A stretch of DNA of 10,555 nucleotides, taken from Gammaproteobacteria bacterium HGW-Gammaproteobacteria-14 (GTDB lineage: Bacteria; Pseudomonadota; Gammaproteobacteria; Pseudomonadales; Alcanivoracaceae). The stretch is from the NCBI GenBank assembly GCA_002840115.1, contig PGZG01000053.1, forward strand, positions 1-10,555. The letters are read 5' to 3'. The position numbers and the translations under genes are program-made. Below the pieces are notes generated by a model. The model did not search any database and had not been told where the DNA came from. It saw only the letters and a list, made by a program, of their open reading frames with translations. Below, piece after piece: positions 1 through 6,496 of this stretch. Position 1 is the first letter of the stretch, and each line of letters begins with the position of its first letter.

Positions 1-134
1 GATCACTGAGGCTGTCGATGGAGGACAGGGGCTTGCACTCGGGCAGACAACCCGACTAATCCAAATGGACTATGGGCAGGCAAGCTCAGCTTGACTAGGA
101 TGGCGAAGATACCGAGCAAATCTCCGAGAGAACC

Positions 135-2078
135 ATGAACAGATTGACTCAGGCATATTGTCTCTCATTGGTCTGTCTGCTGCTGGCGGCCTGTGGTGGC
201 AGCGGTGGCGGCAGCAGCAGCGGTGGTGGTGGTGGCAGCAGTGGTGGTGGCAATCAGACAGGCGTTTCCAATCTTGAGCTGATTGATATAGACGGCACCG
301 CCACGGTGGAAATCATGCCTGAAACCCTCGGTGATGCTGTGGCATTGAATCGCGCAGACGCGGCCCTGATTAGCAATACCCTGGCGAAAAAGCCGGTCGC
401 TATTATCGTTATCGGCGGTGATTTGGTTGTGACTGCAAGGGTTACCAGCACCAGCGATCACCTGCTGACTCTGGAGGCGGATGGCGACCTGTTGATTAGT
501 GCGGAGATGAGCGTTGGCGCGCTAGAGATCATCGCGGGCGACTACAGCATTCTCGCCCCAATCAACCTGCCTGCTGGCAATACTTTTACCCTCAACGGCG
601 CACCCTACACTGTGATTACCGAGTTGGGTGCAGAAGGCGATGAGTCTGGAACAACCCTGCAAGGCATTAACGGCAATCTGGCCGCCAACTACGCGCTCGG
701 CGCGAATATTGATGCCAGCGCCACGACCAGCTGGCATTGTTCAGCCCCTGAAAACTGCATGGGTTTTGCGCCGCTTGGCAATGTCAGCACCGGCTTCTCT
801 GGCCACTTTAATGGCCTCGGTCATGTGGTCGACCACCTCTTCGTTAACCGCCCGCTTCAGGATTATGCCGGGTTGATTGGATACATGGCGCCAAATGCCA
901 GCGTTCGCTATGCAGGGATAGAGAACGCCAATGTGACAGGCTACTACTATGTCGGCGGCCTGGTAGGCAGCAGCGACGAAGGCGCCGTGGTGAGTCACAG
1001 TTATGTCACGGGCACGGTCAGTGGTGGGGATTCCGGGGACTCTATTGGCGGCCTGGTAGGAGAAAACTACAAAGGCACCGTGATCCAGAGCTACGCCACG
1101 GCCTTGGTCAGTGGCGATGATTCCGTTGGTGGTTTGGTGGGCAACAACTATCAGGGAGCGGTGAGTTACAGCCATGCCACGGGTGGTGTCAGCGGGAAAG
1201 GCATGATTGGCGGCCTGGTGGGGGAAAGCTATCAAGGGACCGTTCGCTACAGTTACGCCACCGGCGCGGTCACCGGGGCCGATGGGGCTAACTCCGTCGG
1301 TGGCCTGATCGGAGTTAGCGAGGGCATCAACGGCGTCGATGGCGGCACTGTGACCTATAGTTATGCCACGGGAGCGGTTACCGGGAATGCCAGTGTCGGT
1401 GGTTTGGTGGGAGCTAGCGAGAAAGGTAGCGTCGTTCAGAGCTATGCTACCGGCGCGGTCAGTGGGAGCGGCAACGCGGTCGGTGGCCTGGTGGGTTTAT
1501 CCCGGAGCTATATATACCGGAGCTATGCCACCGGCGAGGTAGATGGGACGCTGTATGTTGGCGGCCTGGTGGGGTGGACCAACAACAGCACAGTCGCCGA
1601 GAGCTTTGCCTCCGGCGCGGTCAGTGGTGATAACACCGTTGGCGGTCTGGTGGGCTACAACAACTTCGCCGAGATCAATCAAGGCTATGCCACAGGCGCG
1701 GTCATCGGGAATGGACTTGTCGGCGGCTTGGTGGGGCATAACGTTGTTAACAGTTTCGTCTACCAGAGCTATGCCACAGGCCAGGTCACCGGTAATGGTG
1801 ACTTTATCGGAGGCCTCGTGGGGTATAACGCCAATGGCGGCCTCCGCACTAGCTTCTGGAGCACTACCGCCAATGCTGATCTGGATGGTGTTGGTACTGA
1901 TGTCGGCGAATCCATCAATATTATCGGCAAGACGCTGGCCGAACTGATGACTCTCGCCACCTTTACTGACGCGGCTCTGGGTGCCGATGCCTGGGATGTC
2001 GACACCGATATGGATGGCGACAGCCTTTGGTTGATTGAGGAAGGGGTTAGCACACCCTGGATAAGAGCGCTGCAGTAA
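135..2078 (+). CDS. GLUG-repeat surface lipoprotein
   Basis: A 647-aa lipoprotein predicted to be carried to the outer membrane. The signal peptide ends in a lipobox (LLLAAC) with the lipidated cysteine at residue 20; the next residue is Gly, so there is no Asp inner-membrane retention signal. A low-complexity Gly/Ser spacer (residues 21-39) follows, then a non-repeat part (about 40-243) with a segment typical of proteins leading into GLUG arrays (residues 186-243). Residues 244-565 hold one degenerate and eleven clear GLUG units (PF07581-type, core VGGLVG, each followed by a variable loop and a core like SYATGAVSG). The C-terminal cap has SFWS at 573-576 and an acidic, Trp-containing end. 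GLUG repeats occur in large secreted bacterial surface proteins and are expected to fold as a beta-solenoid. An adhesive or matrix role is inference. No autotransporter domain or sortase signal is present. The ATG has a modest GAGAG ribosome site 4 nt upstream. Confidence 0.9.
   Translation: MNRLTQAYCLSLVCLLLAACGGSGGGSSSGGGGGSSGGGNQTGVSNLELIDIDGTATVEIMPETLGDAVALNRADAALISNTLAKKPVAIIVIGGDLVVTARVTSTSDHLLTLEADGDLLISAEMSVGALEIIAGDYSILAPINLPAGNTFTLNGAPYTVITELGAEGDESGTTLQGINGNLAANYALGANIDASATTSWHCSAPENCMGFAPLGNVSTGFSGHFNGLGHVVDHLFVNRPLQDYAGLIGYMAPNASVRYAGIENANVTGYYYVGGLVGSSDEGAVVSHSYVTGTVSGGDSGDSIGGLVGENYKGTVIQSYATALVSGDDSVGGLVGNNYQGAVSYSHATGGVSGKGMIGGLVGESYQGTVRYSYATGAVTGADGANSVGGLIGVSEGINGVDGGTVTYSYATGAVTGNASVGGLVGASEKGSVVQSYATGAVSGSGNAVGGLVGLSRSYIYRSYATGEVDGTLYVGGLVGWTNNSTVAESFASGAVSGDNTVGGLVGYNNFAEINQGYATGAVIGNGLVGGLVGHNVVNSFVYQSYATGQVTGNGDFIGGLVGYNANGGLRTSFWSTTANADLDGVGTDVGESINIIGKTLAELMTLATFTDAALGADAWDVDTDMDGDSLWLIEEGVSTPWIRALQ
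195..251 (+). repeat. Gly/Ser codon repeat tract in lipoprotein
   Basis: A run of GGT/GGC and AGC/AGT codons directly after the lipidated cysteine codon encodes a flexible Gly/Ser tether (residues 21-39). The tract is nearly pure triplet repeat, so slippage would change tether length by whole codons and leave the frame intact. Confidence 0.75.
864..1829 (+). repeat. Tandem GLUG repeat array
   Basis: About twelve units of roughly 22-37 codons inside the lipoprotein gene. GGLVG or GGLIG cores begin near residues 274, 305, 332, 359, 389, 422, 450, 476, 503, 530 and 559, with a degenerate first unit (AGLIG) at 245. The DNA is also repetitive: short blocks such as ggcggcctggtggg and agctatgccac recur with few changes. 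Loops between the cores vary in length and sequence, including a longer insertion at about residues 394-404. Units differ enough that recent expansion of a single copy is not evident. Confidence 0.85.
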
Positions 2079-2154
2079 GCTGCGAGGTTTGGATTAAGGG
2101 CGTCAAGCGACAGGTGTGGATTTCGACGGCGCCCCAGTGTTCTCCGGGCAGGAT

Positions 2155-2192
2155 GCGACGATTGGTCGCGACTTTCAGGCCCTTGCGGGCCT
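2155..2192 (+). other. Two tandem small hairpins after lipoprotein gene
   Basis: GCGAC (2155-2159) pairs with GTCGC (2165-2169) around a 5-nt loop. AGGCCC (2177-2182) pairs perfectly with GGGCCT (2187-2192) around a TTGC tetraloop. Neither is followed by a T run, so they are not terminators on their own. They directly precede the longer terminator-like hairpin at 2196. They may protect the 3' end of the lipoprotein mRNA; the function is inferred. Confidence 0.4.
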
Positions 2193-2195
2193 CTC

Positions 2196-2231
2196 ATCGA
2201 AACTGGCACTGGCCACGCCGGTTTCGATTTT
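2196..2231 (+). terminator. Probable terminator of the lipoprotein gene
   Basis: ATCGAAACTGG (2196-2206) pairs with CCGGTTTCGAT (2218-2228): 11 pairs including one G-T wobble, with an 11-nt loop, followed by TTT then A. The stem is good but the T run is short, so termination may be incomplete. It lies about 120 nt after the lipoprotein stop codon. Confidence 0.5.
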
Positions 2232-2265
2232 ACCAAGCTCGACAGTCTTTCATTGCAAAGCGGTA

Positions 2266-2295
2266 GTCTTGTTGTTGGCAGAGCCTGTCTATAAT
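2266..2295 (+). promoter_or_regulatory. Candidate sigma70 promoter for secreted protein
   Basis: A consensus -10 hexamer TATAAT sits at 2290-2295, 33 nt before the ATG at 2329. The -35 region is weak: the best fits are GTCTTG or TCTTGT, 17-18 nt upstream. With the upstream terminator-like hairpin, this suggests the secreted-protein gene is transcribed separately from the lipoprotein gene. Confidence 0.45.
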
Positions 2296-2328
2296 CTTTG
2301 CCGATGAATCAGAGGCCGGGAAGGCAAG

Positions 2329-3567
2329 ATGCTCAAGATATCGGTAGTAGCGGCGTTCTCGGCGATACTTGTTGCTCTTTGCTCAATGGCATCAGTTACC
2401 CAAGCAGAGCTGATTGAATACCCTCTGGATCAATGGCCGGATCAGAGCGTCCTTGATATAAGCGAGCTCGAGCGATTATTCATGACGGCCTCATCGCTGG
2501 CTACCGGCTCTCCGCAGCGTTCCCGGGAACTGGGCAAGTGCGCTCTCGGCAGTGATGCCGCATGGAAGCTGATTATTCCTTCTGATAACCATGTGACCGG
2601 GAAATTCCGGTTAGCCATGCCAGCAACTCGGCAAGATATCAAGCTTGGCAAAATTGTTGTTTACTCAACTCCGGCAGGCTGTGCTGCCTTACCCTCCCAT
2701 ATCAATCGCGATGTAATTATGCCTGAACGCATTCATGCGTTGGCGTTATCCATCGACTTTCGTTTTCCAGTGTATATCGAGTCGGACTATCGCTACACCT
2801 ACTGGATCGACAAGTACGTTCCGATTCATTTTCGCCAGCGTTATGTGATGGACAGAATCACAACCGGTCTGAAGGATTATCCGGTAGCAGATCGTATTGT
2901 TTCCCGAAGCACGTATCCCGGTTCTTTGCACTCTAATGTTCCCCGACATGTTATGAATTTCCATGGGGTGGAGTCAGGCGAGATGGAGCTTATTAGCATG
3001 CAACGGGGGCAAGTCGGGTTGCTGGTGGCCAATGGGCTTTACATTATGCAGCAGCGCGACGGCGATCTGTACGCCTATGAATGGTATCCGGAAGGGAAGA
3101 TGCTGCCGTTGCGTAATAATCGCCTTGATGGTCTGGTAAAGCAGTCGCAATGGAACGCTATGGATGCTTCATCATCGGCGGATGCTCCGCTTGAGTGTTT
3201 TGCCAATCATGAACGGATGGAATACTTCCGTATCATTGGCCCGTATCAGTGTGAGGCCGTGAGTGAGAGTGATGCTGGAAAGCCGGGCGTGTATCGGGAT
3301 CGTATCGCCGTTTTGATGGAAGAGTTGGCCAGAGAGGAGAAGGAAGAACAGCAAGCCATGGCTGCTGCAGGCAGTCAGCACGATGGCTCTGCAAGCCTGC
3401 CCTCAGCGACTCCCAAGGAGGCGGTTGCCTCTGTTTGCGCGAAGGCCTATGCAGCCCATCGCCTGTGTCAGAACATGCCGTCTGACCCGTTTGGCGTTAC
3501 CCGCAGCTACTGTGTGAATCAGATTAAAAAGAATTTTGGTGGAACGGGGTGTCCATTGCCATTCTGA
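2329..3567 (+). CDS. Secreted cysteine-rich protein, unknown family
   Basis: I do not recognise this 412-aa protein. The N-terminus is a clear Sec signal peptide with a likely signal peptidase I cut after VTQA (residue 26). Cys18 lies in the hydrophobic stretch but is preceded by Leu, so it is not a lipobox. The mature chain has eight cysteines (71, 118, 290, 308, 370, 380, 395, 408), an even number consistent with periplasmic disulfides; four fall in the last 43 residues and may form a small separate knot. A charged, Glu/Ala/Ser-rich stretch (about 328-366) looks like a linker between the main domain and that tail. The middle (about 130-270) is rich in Tyr, Arg and Trp. The ATG is preceded by GGGAAGG at 2318-2324. 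It has its own candidate promoter and ends at a strong bidirectional terminator, so it appears monocistronic. Confidence 0.8.
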   Translation: MLKISVVAAFSAILVALCSMASVTQAELIEYPLDQWPDQSVLDISELERLFMTASSLATGSPQRSRELGKCALGSDAAWKLIIPSDNHVTGKFRLAMPATRQDIKLGKIVVYSTPAGCAALPSHINRDVIMPERIHALALSIDFRFPVYIESDYRYTYWIDKYVPIHFRQRYVMDRITTGLKDYPVADRIVSRSTYPGSLHSNVPRHVMNFHGVESGEMELISMQRGQVGLLVANGLYIMQQRDGDLYAYEWYPEGKMLPLRNNRLDGLVKQSQWNAMDASSSADAPLECFANHERMEYFRIIGPYQCEAVSESDAGKPGVYRDRIAVLMEELAREEKEEQQAMAAAGSQHDGSASLPSATPKEAVASVCAKAYAAHRLCQNMPSDPFGVTRSYCVNQIKKNFGGTGCPLPF

Positions 3568-3586
3568 TTGTGGGCGAATGAACGAG

Positions 3587-3618
3587 AAAAAAGCGCCGTT
3601 TTATGCGGCGCTTTTTTT
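3587..3618. terminator. Bidirectional rho-independent terminator
   Basis: GCGCCG (3593-3598) and CGGCGC (3606-3611) form a perfect GC stem around a 7-nt loop, flanked by A6 (3587-3592) and T7 (3612-3618), so it works as an intrinsic terminator on either strand. It serves the convergent genes ending at 3567 (+) and 3601 (-). For the minus-strand gene the stop codon lies in the loop and one arm encodes its last residues. Confidence 0.9.
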
Positions 3619-4308
3619 ATGCTCCAGAATCAGGAATTTTTCCAGGTGCAATGCTACCACCGGATACAGTTCCGGAGTCAGCTGTTCGCCGAAACGGTTC
3701 AACATGCGGTGGATCAGAGTGCGCACGAGACCGATAGCACCATCAAGAGGCTTGCTGACCAGAAAGTTGAAAGCAAGCAGGTTTTTCGGTTCGATCGCGA
3801 GCGGGATCATCAGCTCATCAACAATCGTGCTGAGCAAGCGAACACCCTCTTGCAGGTCATTCGCACTGCCATCGCGTAATGTGCCAAGTACGATGTCGGC
3901 GCGGCTTGCCAACCTTGCGGACACCGGCAGGACGGCATGAGATTTATCACCAGCACCGAGATCAATCTGGTGTACCAGTCCGTTAAAGTGATGAATTACC
4001 GGTGGTAGTCGATGGCTGGCAATCAGGCCGCCGGCCCAGCCAACATAATGGCGGGCCTTGTCTTTAACATCATCGGCGACACGACGAGCGTGTCTGAGTT
4101 GCGACGAGTCATGGTTGCGGCCGATCTCATCGAGCAATCCGATCAGGGTGTGATCGACGACATCGCAATAGGCATCGACGAGTAGATCAATGCCCAGTTT
4201 TTTGTCCCTGTCAGTAATCTTGCCGCTGGTGCGTTGTACCAGTGAACTCAATTCATCGGGGATGTGATCCTGCAATGGCGTGGCAATAAACGGGCCTTGA
4301 ACTGGCAT
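3601..4308 (-). CDS. Conserved-looking protein of unknown function
   Basis: A 235-aa cytoplasmic protein that I cannot assign to a family. I chose the ATG at 4308 because AGGGA lies 7 nt upstream; the frame could extend to a TTG at 4365, which has no comparable support. The sequence looks mostly alpha-helical, with no signal peptide and no obvious membrane helix. It has His/Asp-containing stretches (DVVDHTL, IHHFNGLVHQ) but no motif I can name. The C-terminus, HKKSAA, is encoded by one arm of the shared terminator. It lies 86 nt downstream of the PF10118 gene on the same strand with no terminator seen between, so the two are probably co-transcribed. A role with that di-iron protein is inference from position only. 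Confidence 0.75.
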   Translation of the reverse strand: MPVQGPFIATPLQDHIPDELSSLVQRTSGKITDRDKKLGIDLLVDAYCDVVDHTLIGLLDEIGRNHDSSQLRHARRVADDVKDKARHYVGWAGGLIASHRLPPVIHHFNGLVHQIDLGAGDKSHAVLPVSARLASRADIVLGTLRDGSANDLQEGVRLLSTIVDELMIPLAIEPKNLLAFNFLVSKPLDGAIGLVRTLIHRMLNRFGEQLTPELYPVVALHLEKFLILEHKKSAA

Positions 4309-4394
4309 ACCCTTATCCCTAAAGGGTCCAACAGCGGACTGTTGAACCCGTGTGATGAAGCGCAAAGCTGTACAGATTTCCCGGTCCGATATCT

Positions 4395-5306
4395 TCAGTG
4401 CATCAGGGATTGCAGGTTACTGACCTGATCACGCAGGGTGCCGTTTTCGCCGAACAGTTTTTCTCGCCACTCGGCTTCCAGTGCCTTGGTGTTTTTCTTG
4501 TTCGGGTGGTAGTCCTTGCGGCCGAACAAGCCCATTTTCGGCAGAATCCGACTGATCAGGCCTCTGCGCCCCCCAAGAATCAGGTCCAACCCCTTGCGAA
4601 GGTCTTTGCGGTCGAACAGCTTGCCCTCTTTTGCCAACAAGTAGCCCCAACTGGCAAACACGGCTGGTAGCATCACAATGGTTACCGCCGGGAAGGCGAT
4701 CAGGCGCTCAAGCCGACTATTGCCTATGGTGTCATATACGTCGTAGGCCACGGCCTTGTGCTCCAACTCTTCCATCGCGTGCCATAACCACAGCTGTAGC
4801 ATTTCGCCATGGGCATTTTCCTGAAAGCGCTTGTCGGTCAGTAGCTGCTCGCCCACCAGCGCGGTGAAGTGCTCCATGAAGGTTGTGAAAGCAAGCTGCT
4901 GGCTGGCGGAAAACTGCTCCAACACTTTCAGTGCCATCTTGACGGCGGTTTCTGGTACACGGGTATTAATCCCCTGTTCCATCAGCAATTCATTCAAGCG
5001 TTCATGTTCACGGCCATGAATGGCTTCTTGACCCATAAAACCGGCAATCTCGGCTTTTAGCACCGGATCGGTAATGTCCTTGCGGAAATGACGCACGGAC
5101 TCCATAAAAAATCGTTCGCCCGGTGGGAAAAAGGCGGATAACACGGCGATAAACGTTGTCGCGGTGGCGTTATTGGCCAGAAAGTAGCGCGGCGCTTCCG
5201 GGATCTGAAAATCCAGATGACGCGGCGGTATGCCAACACTGGCACCGGCAAGGCGGCGGACTTTGTTGGAAGAAGTATGGGTTGTGGGGGCAGAGACTGC
5301 GTTCAC
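4395..5306 (-). CDS. PF10118-type metal-dependent hydrolase, ferritin-like
   Basis: A 303-aa protein resembling the 'predicted metal-dependent hydrolase' family (COG3687/PF10118), whose reaction is poorly defined. Numbered from the GTG at 5306, the four-helix di-iron pattern is E64, E94-x2-H97 (QEAIHG), E145 (FMEHF) and E180-x2-H183 (EELEHK), as in ferritin-like carboxylate di-iron proteins. An oxidase or oxygenase function is therefore as plausible as hydrolysis. A hydrophobic segment at about 202-225 suggests membrane contact. Start choice: GGAGGT lies 4 nt before the GTG at 5306, whereas the in-frame ATG at 5333 (nine residues longer) lacks a ribosome site and overlaps a GTGACA repeat. Either remains possible. 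The gene is divergent from the AraC regulator and precedes the orphan gene at 3601-4308. It is probably controlled by that regulator, by position. Confidence 0.85.
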   Translation of the reverse strand: MNAVSAPTTHTSSNKVRRLAGASVGIPPRHLDFQIPEAPRYFLANNATATTFIAVLSAFFPPGERFFMESVRHFRKDITDPVLKAEIAGFMGQEAIHGREHERLNELLMEQGINTRVPETAVKMALKVLEQFSASQQLAFTTFMEHFTALVGEQLLTDKRFQENAHGEMLQLWLWHAMEELEHKAVAYDVYDTIGNSRLERLIAFPAVTIVMLPAVFASWGYLLAKEGKLFDRKDLRKGLDLILGGRRGLISRILPKMGLFGRKDYHPNKKNTKALEAEWREKLFGENGTLRDQVSNLQSLMH

Positions 5307-5323
5307 GTGACCTCCAGCTAATG

Positions 5324-5359
5324 AATGTGACATTGCTCAGTGTCACTTGTAGTGACTAC
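5324..5359. promoter_or_regulatory. GTGAC repeats, candidate AraC-regulator site
   Basis: GTGACA (5327-5332) and TGTCAC (5341-5346) form a perfect inverted pair with an 8-nt spacer; the match extends to 9 of 12 positions between AATGTGACATTG and the complement of CAGTGTCACTTG. A third copy, GTGAC (5352-5356), sits inside the odd palindrome GTAGT-G-ACTAC (5349-5359). The copies lie between the divergent PF10118 and AraC genes, where the regulator would act on both. Binding is inferred. Confidence 0.5.
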
Positions 5360-5376
5360 GACAAGAAGGTTATCTT
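5347..5376 (+). promoter_or_regulatory. Candidate promoter of the AraC-family gene
   Basis: TTGTAG (5347-5352) and TATCTT (5371-5376) are spaced 18 nt apart, placing a start near 5383, upstream of the GGAGG ribosome site at 5396-5400. The -35 overlaps the GTAGTGACTAC palindrome, which would allow autoregulation. Both boxes are imperfect. Confidence 0.35.
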
Positions 5377-5405
5377 CAGCCATAAATCAGTCATTGGAGG
5401 CCAGT

Positions 5406-6443
5406 ATGACCGTGGCTATCCCCACCTCAGAGGGCGTGCTGCTTGCCCACTATGGTGAGCTGCTCTGCCGCCTGCAGGGTGAAAAAGGGGTGAGTGAGGC
5501 GCGAGTGCTGGAGGGCACCGGACTGACTCGGGCACAACTTCAGGAACCGGGTCGGCGCATGTCATTGGCGGCCACCCTGCAGCTGCTGCGGAATGTTCAG
5601 GCGATTGATCCATCGCCGGATCTCGGCGTGCGGCTGGGCGTGCCGTTGAATATCGGCAGTCATGGCTTCCTCGGTTATGCCTTTCAGTCCAGCCGAACCC
5701 TCGGTGAAGCCTTTGATCTGGCGGTTCGTTATCTGCGTACCCGCACCAGCCTGTTTGATATTCGCATTGAACGCGATGGTGAACAGGCTGCGCTGGTACT
5801 GGATGAGCGTTATGACCTTGGGGATTTGACGCAACTGGTGGCTGATGCGGTTATCACCTCGATCCTCAGCATTGGTCAGCAGATGTTCGGGGTGATGCTG
5901 GCGCGCCAGATCACTTTGAATTTGCCCTATCCGGAACAGCAGCATCATCAACACTGGCGCCAGAAAACTGGCCTCAACCTGCAATTTGGCACGGCCTGGA
6001 TGCAAGTACAGTTTCCAGCGGCCTGGCTGGATATGCCGTTGAGTACGGCTGATCCGAGTCTGGCAGCACTGGCGGCCGCCCGTTGCGAGGAAGAGTTGCG
6101 TCAGGCAGGAGAGAGCAACGATATCGTTAGCCGGGTGCGTGATATCGCCCGGCGTCATCTGGCGGATGAAAACTCACTGGAAAAAGTGGCCAACGAACTA
6201 CATCTGACCACACGCACCTTACGACGCCGACTGCAGCAGGCCGACACGAGCTATCAAAAACTGGTTGAACAGCTTCGTCAGCGTTTGGCCGTTGAGTACT
6301 TGTTGCATAGCCAGCGCTCGGTGGATGAAATTGCCGCACTGCTTGGCTATAGCGATCCGTCCAATTTTGGCCGTGCGTTCCGACGCTGGACCGGTGAGTC
6401 GCCGCGTGAATATCGCACCGGGCGGGGTAATCATCATGGTTAA
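5406..6443 (+). CDS. AraC-family regulator, Arabinose_bd type
   Basis: A 345-aa transcription factor. Residues about 25-205 match the Arabinose_bd-type (PF12625) N-terminal domain seen in OruR and mycobacterial VirS regulators, including the stretch LGVPLNIGSHGFLGYAF (77-93). The C-terminal AraC DNA-binding domain has two helix-turn-helix units (about 257-278 and 305-327) and the signature GYSDPSNFGRAFRRWTG (314-330). The ATG at 5406 is chosen because GGAGG ends 5 nt upstream; the frame extends to a GTG at 5340, but that lies in the candidate operator. Regulators of this architecture usually activate neighbouring lipid- or amino-acid-related genes on sensing a small ligand. The likely targets are the divergent PF10118 gene and possibly the SDR-BVMO operon; this is inference from position. 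Confidence 0.93.
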   Translation: MTVAIPTSEGVLLAHYGELLCRLQGEKGVSEARVLEGTGLTRAQLQEPGRRMSLAATLQLLRNVQAIDPSPDLGVRLGVPLNIGSHGFLGYAFQSSRTLGEAFDLAVRYLRTRTSLFDIRIERDGEQAALVLDERYDLGDLTQLVADAVITSILSIGQQMFGVMLARQITLNLPYPEQQHHQHWRQKTGLNLQFGTAWMQVQFPAAWLDMPLSTADPSLAALAAARCEEELRQAGESNDIVSRVRDIARRHLADENSLEKVANELHLTTRTLRRRLQQADTSYQKLVEQLRQRLAVEYLLHSQRSVDEIAALLGYSDPSNFGRAFRRWTGESPREYRTGRGNHHG

Positions 6444-6449
6444 CAACTG

Positions 6450-6473
6450 GCTCGGCAGTCGAGGCGTTTTTTT
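6450..6473 (+). terminator. Probable terminator of the AraC-family gene
   Basis: CTCG (6451-6454) pairs with CGAG (6460-6463) around GCAGT, extendable by one G-C pair across a bulge, followed within 3 nt by a run of seven T (6467-6473). The stem is short but the T run is strong. It lies 7 nt after the AraC stop, between convergent genes. Confidence 0.5.
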
Positions 6474-6496
6474 ACCTTAACTATGTCCGGCTTAAC

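Noticed and set aside
81..93. CAAGCT-C-AGCTTG palindrome and TTGACT box upstream of the lipoprotein gene
   Set aside because: The palindrome is perfect but short and no suitable -10 lies 16-18 nt after TTGACT, so I do not call a promoter or operator here.
741..1235. Open frame on the minus strand opposite the GLUG repeats
   Set aside because: It mirrors the repeat codons of the + strand gene, has no ribosome site I can see, and its repeated peptide is a by-product of the DNA repeats.
864..1829. Tandem repeats considered as a CRISPR array
   Set aside because: Units vary in length and sequence, stay in frame, and encode GLUG motifs; there are no constant repeats with unique spacers.
2116..2307. 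63-codon frame between the lipoprotein and secreted-protein genes
   Set aside because: It runs through three hairpins and the TATAAT box, with no ribosome site and no recognisable product.
3536..3940. + strand frames running through the shared terminator into the orphan gene
   Set aside because: They cross a strong terminator and overlap the better supported minus-strand gene.
4309..4365. N-terminal extension of the orphan gene to a TTG codon
   Set aside because: The ATG at 4308 has a ribosome site at good spacing; the TTG has none and is a rare start.
5562..6158. 198-codon frame opposite the AraC-family gene
   Set aside because: It lies fully within a well-supported regulator gene and has no family features.
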